60,485 bases of DNA from an uncultured Collinsella sp. (GCA_902493515.1 CABUPE010000012.1:1-60485); one strand, 5' to 3'. Numbered from the stretch's first letter, positions 35,125-42,757 are shown. Numbers and translations are program-made. The notes: generated by a model not told the origin, from the sequence alone.

Positions 35125-35451
35125 CTACTCCTCGCCCCAGATATCCTTTGCCATGCGGAAAACCGCCCACGCCTTGGGCCAGCCGCAGTAGAAGGCTGCA
35201 TGGGTCACGACCTCCGCGATTTCTTCTTTTGTAATACCGTTCTTCTTTGCTATCGTCAGGTGATAGCGGAAGCTCTCATCGGTAAGCCCCTGAGCCATCA
35301 GCGCGACGACGGTCACGAGGGAGCGGTCGCGGAGGCTGAGCTGCCCCTCTCGGCTCCAGACCTCTCCGAAGAGCACGTCATCGTTCAGTTCCGCGAATTT
35401 CGGGGCGAATTCGCCCAGGGCATCTCTGCCTGCCGTCTGCTTGACTGCCAT
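35125..35451 (-). CDS. carboxymuconolactone decarboxylase-like (AhpD fold) protein
   Basis: 108 residues; ATG 35451 with GGAGG upstream. Small all-helical AhpD/CMD fold: FAELNDDVLFGEVWSREGQL, LSLRDRSLVTVVALMAQGLT, then FRYHLTIAKKNGITKEEIAE and THAAFYCGWPKAWAV. There is no AhpD-type CxxC pair, so it is more like gamma-carboxymuconolactone decarboxylase relatives common in redox-stress clusters. Stop overlaps the ribosome site of the next gene. Substrate unknown. Confidence 0.88.
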   Translation of the reverse strand: MAVKQTAGRDALGEFAPKFAELNDDVLFGEVWSREGQLSLRDRSLVTVVALMAQGLTDESFRYHLTIAKKNGITKEEIAEVVTHAAFYCGWPKAWAVFRMAKDIWGEE

Positions 35452-35464
35452 GTTTCGTTCCTCC

Positions 35465-35896
35465 CTACAGCCTTGCGTACTCTTCATGGGATACCGGCTC
35501 GCACCACTCGTTCTCGCAATTCTCGCCGGGAACCTCCACGGCGATATGGCTGAACCAGCTGTCCTTCTTCGCTCCGTGCCAGTGCTTGACGTTGGCGGGG
35601 ATCATCACAACGCTGCCCTCGTGCAGGCTGACGGCGGCCTTGCCTTCCTCCTGGTACCAGCCCTCGCCAGCCGTGCAGAGCAGGAGCTGACCGCCTCCTT
35701 TATCCGCGTGGTGGATATGCCAGTTGTTGCGGCATCCCGGCTCGAAGGTCACGTTGGCGGCGAACAGGCCGCCTTCCGGATCGGTCAGCGGATTCAGGAA
35801 CGAATCGCCGGTGAAGTACTGGGCATAGGCGGTGTTCGCCGTTCCCGTGCCGAATGCGTTGACCTTCTCGAACTGCTCTTTTCGTTCATACCTCAT
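35465..35896 (-). CDS. cupin-domain protein
   Basis: 143 residues. Cupin motif 1 reads PGCRNNWHIHHADKGGGQLL (His-His...), and motif 2 GSVVMIPANVKHWHGAKKDS. The pattern FxGxxxxxxLxxPEG and VKHWHGA is typical of cupins found with carboxymuconolactone decarboxylase in oxidative-stress clusters, sometimes as a fusion. Here the CMD gene is separate and lies 13 nt downstream. Likely a metal-dependent detoxifying enzyme; no direct evidence of substrate. Confidence 0.9.
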   Translation of the reverse strand: MRYERKEQFEKVNAFGTGTANTAYAQYFTGDSFLNPLTDPEGGLFAANVTFEPGCRNNWHIHHADKGGGQLLLCTAGEGWYQEEGKAAVSLHEGSVVMIPANVKHWHGAKKDSWFSHIAVEVPGENCENEWCEPVSHEEYARL

Positions 35897-35918
35897 AATT
35901 GAAACCTCCTACTAAGAA

Positions 35919-36641
35919 TCATCGATTCACGCCATAGCACAGCCAGACCGCCCCGCCGTCCATGGCCTTCGCCTCTTTCAGCGTGAAGCCAAGGGCCTTG
36001 CTCTCCGAAATGCCTTCTGCGGCTCGGAAAACCGGCGGCGTATCCGGGCTCCCGTCTGCCGCCGCCGCCAACACGATGCTGATCTCATCGCACATCCCCG
36101 CTTGCAGGAACGACCAGTTCAGCACGCCGCCACCGCCCAGCATCAGGGTCTCGATGTTGAATTCTTCTTTCAGCTTGGAAAGGGCCAGACCGTGATCCAG
36201 CTCCGTTTCTCCCGCGATGATGTACGAGATTCCCAGCTTTCTCAAAAATGCCCTGTAGGCGTTGCCGACCTGTTCTGTCAGCACCTCGACGACATGGGCG
36301 GTGGTATCCACATAGCGCAGGGTGCTGCTTTTCCACCCCAGCTTGCCGTGGGGGTCCACGGAGACATAGAACATTCCGAAGTCCGGTTGCGCGATGAAAT
36401 CACCTGCCGGAACGGCCGGCGCATCTTCGTCCAGGTCCGGCTTCCTGTAGAAGGTGAAGTTGTCGTCCGTTGTCACCCTGCCGGACAGCCAACCCTGGTG
36501 ATGGTAAAAGGGCTCTTTCCCGAAGGCGATGTCGTAGAACGCATCGCCCGCCGCTCTGCCCTGCGGCGTTCCCATGTAACCGCCCATGATCTTTCCGTCC
36601 AAAGCGCACATCATGTGGCAAAAAACATACGGCCTGTTCAC
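35919..36641 (-). CDS. RibD C-terminal/dihydrofolate-reductase-like oxidoreductase
   Basis: 240 residues, first gene of the minus-strand reductase operon. RibD_C-type fold: PYVFCHMMCALDGKIMGGYM at the N terminus, SGRVTTDDNFT, then LRKLGISYIIAGETELD and the strand with MLGGGGVLNWSFLQAGMCDE which binds NADPH. Proteins in this family reduce riboflavin-like or pterin-like rings; the stand-alone form is of uncertain substrate. It is divergent from the MerR gene across the dyad at 36719-36741. Confidence 0.87.
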   Translation of the reverse strand: MNRPYVFCHMMCALDGKIMGGYMGTPQGRAAGDAFYDIAFGKEPFYHHQGWLSGRVTTDDNFTFYRKPDLDEDAPAVPAGDFIAQPDFGMFYVSVDPHGKLGWKSSTLRYVDTTAHVVEVLTEQVGNAYRAFLRKLGISYIIAGETELDHGLALSKLKEEFNIETLMLGGGGVLNWSFLQAGMCDEISIVLAAAADGSPDTPPVFRAAEGISESKALGFTLKEAKAMDGGAVWLCYGVNR

Positions 36642-36718
36642 GTTCGATTCCCCTCCTTATGATTGACAAACATTCTGTTTGGAAGCATGCTTCCTTTGAA
36701 CTTCATGTGCATCCTAGA

Positions 36719-36741
36719 ACTTGAAGTTAACTTTAAGTCAA
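36719..36741. promoter_or_regulatory. MerR-type operator/promoter between merR and the reductase operon
   Basis: CTTGAAGTTAACTTTAAGTCAAG is a dyad of the kind MerR proteins bind between elongated -35 and -10 boxes (AACTTAAAGTT style). It lies 77 nt from the reductase start and 34 nt from the merR start. Confidence 0.7.
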
Positions 36742-36774
36742 GGGGATTCTGGAATAATTCGGAGGGGTTTTCAG

Positions 36775-37242
36775 ATGGTCTATACGGTGGGGGAAATGGC
36801 GAAACTGCTGGGGGTTGCGGCGTCCACCTTGCGCTACTACGACAAGGAGGGGCTGCTGCCCTTCGTGGAGCGCTCCTCCGGTGGCATTCGCATGTTCCGG
36901 GAATCGGATATCGAATGGCTGCAGGTGATCGGCTGCATGAAGAAAGCCGGGATGTCCATCAAGGACATCCGGCAGTACATCGAGATGGCGCTGCAAGGAG
37001 ACGACACTATCGATTTGCGCCTTGCCATGTTCCGGCGCCAACAAGAAGTTCTGAAACAGCAGATGGGGGAATTGCAGCACACCATGGAGATGGTGGATTA
37101 CAAGTGCTGGTATTACGAAACGGCGAAGGAAGCGGGTACGGTCGATGCCCCGCAGAAGATGGAGCTTGCCGAAGTCCCGGAACGCTTTCGGAAGATTCGG
37201 CAGGAGCTGCGCACTGCGCCGGGGACTGCGGCAACGATATGA
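36775..37242 (+). CDS. MerR-family transcriptional regulator
   Basis: 155 residues; ATG 36775 with GGAGGGG 8 nt upstream. N-terminal MerR helix-turn-helix YTVGEMAKLLGVAASTLRYY, DKEGLLPFVERSSGGIRMF, then ESDIEWLQVIGCMKKAGMSI and a coiled-coil dimer helix (FRRQQEVLKQQMGELQHTM). A short C-terminal region with a YKCWYYETA motif may sense a small molecule; this motif recurs in MerR proteins next to aldo/keto and flavin reductases. It probably activates the divergent operon 35919-33760 on exposure to reactive carbonyls or drugs. Confidence 0.92.
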   Translation: MVYTVGEMAKLLGVAASTLRYYDKEGLLPFVERSSGGIRMFRESDIEWLQVIGCMKKAGMSIKDIRQYIEMALQGDDTIDLRLAMFRRQQEVLKQQMGELQHTMEMVDYKCWYYETAKEAGTVDAPQKMELAEVPERFRKIRQELRTAPGTAATI

Positions 37243-37524
37243 CAAGACTGCTTAGGCAACGGCAGTCAACCGCCTTGCTCGCCTTGGGGTATACGCTGCA
37301 ACCGAGCGTGGCGACCTTGAAGGTCTTGCCGTGGTAGCTCAGCTTGCTGGGGACCGCGTAGACCCGCTTGGTCTTCGCGCTGTAGGTCGGCTCGGCGAAG
37401 AGGCTCTCGATGCTGACGGTCCCCTTTGCCAGCAACAGGACCCGTGCCGCTGCCCATGCACTCTTGTCGGCCTTAACGTGCAGGTACATGCCCTTCTTGA
37501 ACGGCACCACGCTCACCTCTGTCG
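37243..37524 (-). other. fragment resembling surface-repeat protein tail
   Basis: A minus-strand frame reads SVVPFKKGMYLHVKADKSAW, then KGTVSIESLFAEPTYSAKTK and SYHGKTFKVATLGCSVYPKA. The GKTFKV(T/A)xxG pattern is found at the ends of repeat-rich surface proteins. It lacks a start and continues out of frame into MerR. I read it as a remnant. Confidence 0.4.
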
Positions 37525-38011
37525 TCAGATGAGAACCTTCGGGAACGCATCCCTGACGGACAGAAGCGGCGCGAGCTCCCTCTCGAGCGTCGATTCGGAG
37601 CTGATGTCGTCACTTACCTGGATGTAGACAAGCTCCGACCCCCTCTTCGCAACGAAGTCAACCTCCTTTTGGTACAGCTTCCCGACGTAGGTCTCGTAGC
37701 CTCGCCTCATCAGCTCCAGGAAGACCGCGTTCTCGTATATGCGGCCCCAGTCCATGTCGCGCATTCCCGAGTCGCATACGAAATGCTTCGCCTGCGTGCT
37801 CAGGTACTTCTTCCCCTTGATGTCATAGCGCTTTCGCCTCATAGAAGGCGAAAGCGTCGCGGAGGTACGAGATATAGCGCTCGACGGTAACGTGGTTGGT
37901 GGGAACCCTGTTGGCGTCGAGGACGTTGGCGATGTTGTTGGGCGAGTTGAGGTTGCCGGAGTTGTCCATCATGCACTCGGCCAGCCTCTCCAACACGGTG
38001 GAGTCGGTACG
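37525..38011 (-). pseudogene. C-terminal remnant of a DUF4143-type ATPase
   Basis: Two frames join to one protein: RTDSTVLERLAECMMDNSGN, HVTVERYISYLRDAFAFYEA, then, after a frameshift near 37842, RYDIKGKKYLSTQAKHFVCD, ENAVFLELMRRGYETYVGKL and KEVDFVAKRGSELVYIQVSD. This is the DUF4143 nuclease-like half of the AAA_14 ATPase family. The N-terminal AAA half is missing and the last 40 or so residues are cut. A perfect 19-bp inverted repeat lies at 38042-38092, right at the left truncation point. Confidence 0.75.
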
Positions 38012-38041
38012 TATTGCGGTCTGCCCAAGCCATAATCCACT

Positions 38042-38092
38042 CCTTCTCGGTTTCGAAACTCGATTATTTCTAAAGTTTCGAAACCGAGAAGG
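38042..38092. repeat. perfect 19-bp inverted repeat
   Basis: CCTTCTCGGTTTCGAAACT (38042-38060) and AGTTTCGAAACCGAGAAGG (38074-38092) are exact reverse complements around 13 nt. It borders the truncated ATPase gene and precedes the yjdF leader. No T-run follows on either strand within a few bases. Confidence 0.8.
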
Positions 38093-38168
38093 CAATGTGC
38101 ACAAGGATGCATCGAGGAGCGAATCCCAGTAGCGCCATGTCAGCAGCGATGCCGGGCGCATTCGCACG

Positions 38169-38177
38169 TGCTACAAT
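38169..38177 (+). promoter_or_regulatory. extended -10 promoter for yjdF
   Basis: TGCTACAAT matches an extended -10 (TGnTATAAT). Transcription would begin near 38184 and give a leader of about 120 nt before the yjdF ATG. No clear -35 is seen. Confidence 0.55.
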
Positions 38178-38179
38178 CC

Positions 38180-38300
38180 AACCACCAGAGATGAAAACAC
38201 AGTCCCCGTCGGGTAGTCGTGGGCGTGCGCTAGTCCGCATCAGTAACCTGCCTCCTTGGTTGTCCCTTCTCTGCATGGTCATCTACATAAAGGAGGAACC
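38180..38300 (+). ncRNA. yjdF-type azaaromatic riboswitch (candidate)
   Basis: The leader of yjdF is long and structured. It includes CCCCGTCGGGTAGTCGTGGG and a GCGTGCGC/GCAT-rich stem, as expected for the yjdF motif RNA that binds azaaromatic compounds. CCTCCTT (38251-38257) can pair with the ribosome site AAGGAGG (38290-38296), giving a direct mechanism for translational control. Identity is inferred from the downstream gene, the leader size and this anti-Shine-Dalgarno; I could not run a covariance model. Confidence 0.65.
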
Positions 38301-38304
38301 AACC

Positions 38305-38724
38305 ATGCAGATCAGCGTGTCGTCCACCCTGACCGTATATCACGACGGTCAATTCTGGGTCGGGCTGGCGGAGCACGTCGAGGGCGGAAGGTATGGCGTC
38401 GCCCGCATCGTCTTCGGCACGGAGCCGTCCGATGAGGAGATTCTGCGATTCGTTACAAGCGAATGGGAGAAGCTCTCGTTCTTCGGCGACAAGGCCACTG
38501 AAACAAGCAAGCCCGCGAAGAACCCCAAGCGGCGCGCTCGCGAGGCAGCGAAAGCCCTTAAACGGCCCGCGGTGAGCACCAAGACACAACAGGCGCTCGC
38601 GGCACAGCGGGAAGCGATGAAGCGGGAGTCGGCTCAAGCAAGAAGTCAGCGTCGCGCGGATGAGGCGGAGACGCGCTTCGAGCAGCGAAAGTTGAAGCGC
38701 AAGCAGAAACATCGCGGGCATTGA
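38305..38724 (+). CDS. yjdF: YjdF family protein
   Basis: 139 residues; ATG 38305 with AAAGGAGG 8 nt upstream. The N-terminal 65 residues hold the family core LTVYHDGQFWVGLAEHVEGG, RIVFGTEPSDEEILRFV. Then comes the family's basic coiled segment NPKRRAREAAKALKRPAVST, QALAAQREAMKRESAQARSQ and the ending RKLKRKQKHRGH. B. subtilis YjdF is the namesake; its biochemical function is unknown, but the gene is widely controlled by a riboswitch for azaaromatics, implying a role in coping with heteroaromatic toxins. No partner genes are adjacent. Confidence 0.93.
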   Translation: MQISVSSTLTVYHDGQFWVGLAEHVEGGRYGVARIVFGTEPSDEEILRFVTSEWEKLSFFGDKATETSKPAKNPKRRAREAAKALKRPAVSTKTQQALAAQREAMKRESAQARSQRRADEAETRFEQRKLKRKQKHRGH

Positions 38725-38885
38725 TCGCTATTTGCAGCAAGGCAAACCATATACAGCAGCGGCGCCAGTTCCACTTGAAGCCGACGCCGCGTAGACGCTG
38801 ATGGTAACGGCTATGCACGGGCACGGGCGCGCCACCGCACTTCACAGCTTGTTTCTCAAGTATTTGGGACGCACACGCGGCGTTC

Positions 38886-38908
38886 AAAAATGCGGAGCGA
38901 CTCCGCAT
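38886..38908 (-). terminator. terminator of the TenpN-like gene
   Basis: On the minus strand ATGCGGAG-TCG-CTCCGCAT forms an 8-bp stem followed directly by TTTTT. It lies 25 nt after the stop of the toxin-like gene. Confidence 0.75.
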
Positions 38909-38932
38909 GGCTCGAGACTGAGCCGAGGTGCC

Positions 38933-39382
38933 CTACTTCTCGCCCTCCAGCAGCCCCACGATACGGTCGATGTCGACGGCAAAGCGAGGCCTTCCCTCGC
39001 GCTCGTAGCGATCGAGGTATGCCTGGCACTCGGAGACAATGCGCTTGGTATTGCCGTCGATGATGTGCTGGAGCGTCTCGTAGTAGGCCGAGCCCTCGGT
39101 CCTGAAGCGGCGCTGGTAGGCCTTGGTTATGGGGAACATCTTGATGTAGTGGATGCCGTGGCGGCAGCCGGGGCGCGTCGTGGGGCGGGGTGGCAACGCA
39201 AAGTACTGGTCTTTGGGCACGTTAGGGGCAATGTTGGAACGCAGCGGCACGGCGAAGTCCCTGCGCTTCCCGTGGAAACGCAGCCTCACCACCACGATGC
39301 AGGGGCGATTGTGCTTAAGCATGAGCTCGCGGTCGCCCTCGACGAGGTCGAAGAAGTCCTGGGAGACGGATACGATCTTCAT
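38933..39382 (-). CDS. TenpN/ToxN-like endoribonuclease toxin candidate
   Basis: 149 residues. N-terminal pattern DFFDLVEGDRELMLKHNRPC then RDFAVPLRSNI resembles type III toxin-antitoxin endoribonucleases of the TenpN group (a strand with FA(I/V)PLRS-(N/H)-I after RPYxxVV). A middle segment GIHYIKMFPITKAYQRRF and a helical C-terminus LQHIIDGNTKRIVSECQAYL follow. GGGGACG precedes the ATG. The gene has its own promoter and terminator, and its leader (39383-39524) is strongly folded, as an antitoxin RNA would be. No tandem repeats could be found, so the type III assignment is a hypothesis; an unrelated RNase or a plain hypothetical protein remains possible. Confidence 0.55.
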   Translation of the reverse strand: MKIVSVSQDFFDLVEGDRELMLKHNRPCIVVVRLRFHGKRRDFAVPLRSNIAPNVPKDQYFALPPRPTTRPGCRHGIHYIKMFPITKAYQRRFRTEGSAYYETLQHIIDGNTKRIVSECQAYLDRYEREGRPRFAVDIDRIVGLLEGEK

Positions 39383-39524
39383 CGGTTACGTCCCCTTCAT
39401 ACGAAGCGGGGCCCGCATCGCTGCAGGCCCCTACAGGTGGGCGATATTCTACGCCTTGCGGCACCCCGTCGCCCACGGAGGTTAAACGTACACGTAAGCC
39501 GTACTCTGAAAGCCGCGGCTTCCG
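39383..39524 (-). ncRNA. structured leader of the TenpN-like gene (antitoxin RNA candidate)
   Basis: Three hairpins in about 140 nt: GAAGCCGCGGCTTTC (39508-39522, plus-strand coordinates), GTGGGCGA ... TCGCCCAC (39437-39476) with GCCGCAAGGC inside, and GGGGCC ... GGCCCC (39408-39431) just before the ribosome site. No clear direct repeats, so it does not look like a standard ToxI array. The last hairpin could act as the partial terminator seen between antitoxin and toxin. It may also simply be a leader with structure. Confidence 0.4.
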
Positions 39525-39530
39525 GCAAGT

Positions 39531-39558
39531 AGTTTATACCACGAAAGGTCGCTTTCAA
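39531..39558 (-). promoter_or_regulatory. promoter for the TenpN-like unit
   Basis: On the minus strand TTGAAA and TAAACT are 16 nt apart. Transcription would begin near 39524 and include the whole structured leader. Confidence 0.55.
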
Positions 39559-39710
39559 TGCGCATAGCTCGCAAAATAACACTCGCTGGGCCGTTTCGGC
39601 GTGCTCAGCCTCCGCTCGATCTTACGCATGTTTTTTGGGAGGGCATGAGTCGTCGCCCGCCACGGCGGCTTATACAGCCGTTTGCCTTTTTCGATTTAGC
39701 GTATTGCTCT

Positions 39711-39812
39711 TCAGATCATCGTGGTGTGCTCGTAGCCGCGCTCCACGAAGAGCCGCTCGGCAACGTCGAGAATCTTCTCGACCGCCTCCTCCGGGTACTT
39801 ATTGCGTGCCAC
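39711..39812 (-). pseudogene. N-terminal remnant of a TetR regulator
   Basis: GTG 39812 with GGACGGAGG upstream opens ARNKYPEEAVEKILDVAERL, FVERGYEHTTM, then Ile-stop (TGA). This is the start of a TetR helix-turn-helix, cut before the recognition helix. Nothing downstream continues it. It stands at the left border of the lantibiotic-immunity module, so it may mark the insertion point of that module. Confidence 0.7.
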
Positions 39813-40007
39813 GGGCACCTCCGTCCTTGTTATCGCGATAAACATACCATGAGTGGCGTACGGGTCGAGAGGGGCTGGCGCCAAAAGAGCCCAACGACCG
39901 TTACGGCTTCGTTAGAAACGCGCCCCACCATGGATGATGAACCCGAAAGGTAAGGCGCGCGGGCACGGTGGCTCGGCCCGCGCGCCCGGAAGAGAAAGGA
40001 CGAACCC

Positions 40008-40736
40008 ATGGGTTACATGCTCGAGACGCGCGGGCTCACCAAGTGCTTCGGCCGCGGCGACCAGGCGCAGGATGCCGTGGCCGATGTGAGCCTTCATATC
40101 CGCGAGGGCGAGGTGTACGGGCTGCTCGGCCCCAACGGCGCTGGCAAGTCGACAACGCTCAAGATGATCTGCGGGATGTTGCGGCCGACGGCCGGGGAGG
40201 TCCTCTTTGCCGGGCACGCCTGGCGCCGCGAGGACCTCTACGCAATCGGCAGCCTCATCGAGGAGGCGCCGCTCTACCCCAACCTCACCGCGCGCGAGAA
40301 CCTGCGCGTGCGCACCACGCTGCTGGGCCTTCCCGAGAGCCGCGTAGATGAGGTGCTCGCCGCCGTGGACCTCGCGGACACCGGGAAGAAGCGCGCCGGG
40401 CGCTTCTCGATGGGCATGCGGCAGCGCCTGGGGCTCGCGCTGGCGCTGATCGCCCGGCCACGCCTGCTCGTGCTCGACGAGCCCACCAACGGCCTCGACC
40501 CCATCGGCATCGAGGAGCTGCGCGACCAGATCCGCGGCTTCGCGGCGGCGGGTACGACGGTGATCGTCTCGAGCCACATCCTCTCCGAGGTGCAGCAGAT
40601 GGCTGACACCATCGGCATCATCTACGGGGGGCGCCTCGCCTACGAGGATGCGCTTCGGTCCGGGCAGGACCTCGAGGAACTCTTCATGAGCGTCTGCCGG
40701 GAGGGGCGTCGAGCGCGCAGGGAGGTGGCGGCATGA
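40008..40736 (+). CDS. lantibiotic-immunity ABC transporter ATP-binding protein (LanF/MutF type)
   Basis: 242 residues. ATPase with Walker A GLLGPNGAGKSTTLKMI, signature SMGMRQRLGLA, Walker B LLVLDEPTNGLDP and switch His in SSHILSEV. The segment IGSLIEEAPLYPNLTARENL is typical of MutF/NisF-type subunits in lantibiotic protection systems. It provides energy to the two permease subunits that follow and overlaps the first by 4 nt. The whole operon to 44844 has extremely GC-rich third positions (over 70% GC overall by eye), unlike the flanks. Alternative: a BcrA-type bacitracin ABC ATPase. Confidence 0.93.
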   Translation: MGYMLETRGLTKCFGRGDQAQDAVADVSLHIREGEVYGLLGPNGAGKSTTLKMICGMLRPTAGEVLFAGHAWRREDLYAIGSLIEEAPLYPNLTARENLRVRTTLLGLPESRVDEVLAAVDLADTGKKRAGRFSMGMRQRLGLALALIARPRLLVLDEPTNGLDPIGIEELRDQIRGFAAAGTTVIVSSHILSEVQQMADTIGIIYGGRLAYEDALRSGQDLEELFMSVCREGRRARREVAA

Positions 40737-41503
40737 CGGGCAAGAAAGGCGGCCTGCTCGCGGGCCTGCGCGCCGAGGCCCTGAAGTCGCGCCACGCAGC
40801 ACCGGTTCGCCTGGCCGTGCTCATGGCGCTGCCGATGCCGCTGCTCGGCGCGATGCCCTACCGGGGCGTGCAGATCTTCAGCGCGTGGAACTACTGGTAC
40901 GCGCTCTTCCTGCCCGTGGCTCTCTCGCTCGTGGTGGCGTGCGTCGCGCGGGCGGACGCGCGCACGCGGATGCGGGGGCTTCTGGGCCTGGGCTTCCCGC
41001 TTAGGCGCGCCTGGTGGGCCAAGGCGCTCTGGTGCCTCGCGCTTTGCACGCTCTCGAACCTCGTGGTCTTCGGCATCTACCTCGCGGGATCGGCGTTCTC
41101 CTCGCAGGGCCTCACGGTCGCGGGCACGCTCACGATGCTCCTCTGCGCGCTCGTCAACACGGTGACCGCGGCGTGGATGATCCCCGCAGGGCTCTTCCTC
41201 ACGGCGCGGCTCGGCATGCTCGCGGGCATCTTCTGCCCGCTCGCCGCGCAGCTCGTGGGTGGTTTCGCCTGGTCGCTGATGCCGCTGCCGCAGCTCTTTC
41301 CGCCGTCGGCGAGCATGGTCATCCCTACGAGCTTCATCCCCGTGCTGCCGAGCGGCGAGCCACTCGCGGCGGACATGGCGCTCGGCGGGGCGCTCGCGGC
41401 GGACGGCATGCTCACACTGGCGGGCCTTGCGGTCTGCGCGCTCGCGTTCGCCGCGCTCACGGCGGCGGGCGCGGCCTGGTTCGCGCGCTCCGAGGAGAGG
41501 TGA
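40733..41503 (+). CDS. lantibiotic-immunity ABC permease (LanE/MutE type)
   Basis: 256 residues; ATG overlaps the ATPase stop. Six predicted membrane helices, and the MutE/EpiE-type N-terminal basic segment LLAGLRAEALKSRHAAPVRL then FSAWNYWYALFLPVALSLVV. These subunits form, with LanF and LanG, an exporter that removes lantibiotic molecules from the membrane. The match is at the level of organisation and helix pattern rather than a sharp catalytic motif. It ends in TGATG, whose ATG starts the next permease. Confidence 0.85.
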   Translation: MTGKKGGLLAGLRAEALKSRHAAPVRLAVLMALPMPLLGAMPYRGVQIFSAWNYWYALFLPVALSLVVACVARADARTRMRGLLGLGFPLRRAWWAKALWCLALCTLSNLVVFGIYLAGSAFSSQGLTVAGTLTMLLCALVNTVTAAWMIPAGLFLTARLGMLAGIFCPLAAQLVGGFAWSLMPLPQLFPPSASMVIPTSFIPVLPSGEPLAADMALGGALAADGMLTLAGLAVCALAFAALTAAGAAWFARSEER

Positions 41504-42318
41504 TGGCCGTGACACGACTCTCCGACCCGACGCCGCGCATGACTCTCTCGCGGGCCCTGCTCTCCGAGGCCCTGCGCCTGGCGCGCTCCCCGCTCGCAGT
41601 GGTGCACCTCGTCTGCGGCCTGGCAGCCGGTCTTGCCTGCGGCGAGTACTTCTCCATAACCCGATGGGACCCGGCACTGGGCGCGGACGCCTACGCCCAG
41701 TTCCTCGGCGCCCTCATGCCGCTCATGTCCGCCATCGTCTGCGGGCTCGCCGTGGACGAGGAGCGCGCTGCCGGGCGCCTCGCCAACCTCACGGCGGTCC
41801 CCTCGCGCGGGCGCGCCGTCGCGGCGAAGCTGCTCGCTCTTGCGGCGCTCGGCGCGGGCGCGCTGGCCGTGGCGCTCGGCGTGTTCGGGGCCGTGCTCGC
41901 CGTCGCCGGGCGCCTGCCGCTCGGGCCCGCTCCGCTTGCGGCCGCCTGGGCGGGCATCGTGCTGGGCAGCCTGCCCCTCTACGCGCTGGGGCTCGGCGTG
42001 GCCCTGCGCCTCGGCCGCAACGCCGCCATCGGCGCCGGCGCGGCGGGGATGCTCCTCGCGTTCTTCTCAGTGGGCGGACTTGCGCACGGCCTCATGACCG
42101 GCGGGCTCACCGGTGCCCTGGCGACGCCCCTGAGCTGGGTGCCGCTCGCCTGGCCCGCGCGCCTAGGGTCGCTCGGGGTGGAGGCCTTCATCGACGCCGC
42201 ACGCGCGGCGGGCCCTCTCCTCACGACTGCGCTCGCTGGCCTCGTGCTCACCCTGGCAGCCGCCGCCGTCCTTATCGCCTGGTTCTGCCACTTCGAGGAC
42301 GGGAGGGCAGATGCGTAG
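41503..42318 (+). CDS. lantibiotic-immunity ABC permease (LanG/MutG type)
   Basis: 271 residues; its ATG shares one base with the previous stop. Six membrane helices and the N-terminal helix with LLSEALRLARSPLAVVHLVC, then a loop FSITRWDPALGADAYAQFLG, resembling the conserved extracellular loop of MutG/NisG proteins. With LanE it makes the heteromeric membrane channel. It overlaps the YxeA gene by 8 nt. Codon use is extremely GC-rich. Confidence 0.85.
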   Translation: MAVTRLSDPTPRMTLSRALLSEALRLARSPLAVVHLVCGLAAGLACGEYFSITRWDPALGADAYAQFLGALMPLMSAIVCGLAVDEERAAGRLANLTAVPSRGRAVAAKLLALAALGAGALAVALGVFGAVLAVAGRLPLGPAPLAAAWAGIVLGSLPLYALGLGVALRLGRNAAIGAGAAGMLLAFFSVGGLAHGLMTGGLTGALATPLSWVPLAWPARLGSLGVEAFIDAARAAGPLLTTALAGLVLTLAAAAVLIAWFCHFEDGRADA

Positions 42319-42712
42319 GAAGCCGCTCGCCGCCGTGCTCGCCCTCCTCTCCGCAGCGCTCGTCCTGGGCGGGAATGCCCTGCTCGACGCCGGCTGGGGG
42401 TCGGCGCTGCGCTCGATCGCCGACCGCGTGCTGCCCAACCCTGAGATCGCCATGTGGGCGCCCGCGCCCGAGCCCGGCAGCCACGCGAGCTCCTACGCCG
42501 ACGCCACCGGGACGAGGGCGAACTACGTCTACCTGGTGGACGCGGCGGACGACAGGGGCAATGTCCGAGAGCTCCAGCTCATCTTCTTCGGGCGGGAGTC
42601 GGACGGCGAGGGCTGGCTCGAGATCGAGGCGCGCGGCGGCTCGGGCGTGCGCTACCGCGCGTGCGACGTGGCCCGGGCACCCGCGGCTGCGCGCGGGGCT
42701 CTGGACCGCTGA
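42311..42712 (+). CDS. YxeA-like (DUF1093) exported protein
   Basis: 133 residues. N-terminal membrane anchor/signal (KPLAAVLALLSAALVLGGNA), followed by an OB-like fold: ANYVYLVDAADDRGNVRELQ, LIFFGRESDGEGWLEIEARG. YxeA family proteins often lie next to bacitracin- or lantibiotic-resistance ABC genes and regulators; the function is unknown. Here it sits between the permease LanG (8-nt overlap) and the response regulator, inside a single operon, so it probably helps in drug sensing or protection. Confidence 0.7.
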   Translation: MRRKPLAAVLALLSAALVLGGNALLDAGWGSALRSIADRVLPNPEIAMWAPAPEPGSHASSYADATGTRANYVYLVDAADDRGNVRELQLIFFGRESDGEGWLEIEARGGSGVRYRACDVARAPAAARGALDR

Positions 42713-42757
42713 GCGCGGCGCAAGTACAATGCCGACGGGAGTTTCAGGAGGTCGAAC

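Noticed and set aside
39383..39524. tandem-repeat array of a classical ToxI antitoxin
   Set aside because: Hairpins are present but no repeated unit of 30-50 nt could be found.
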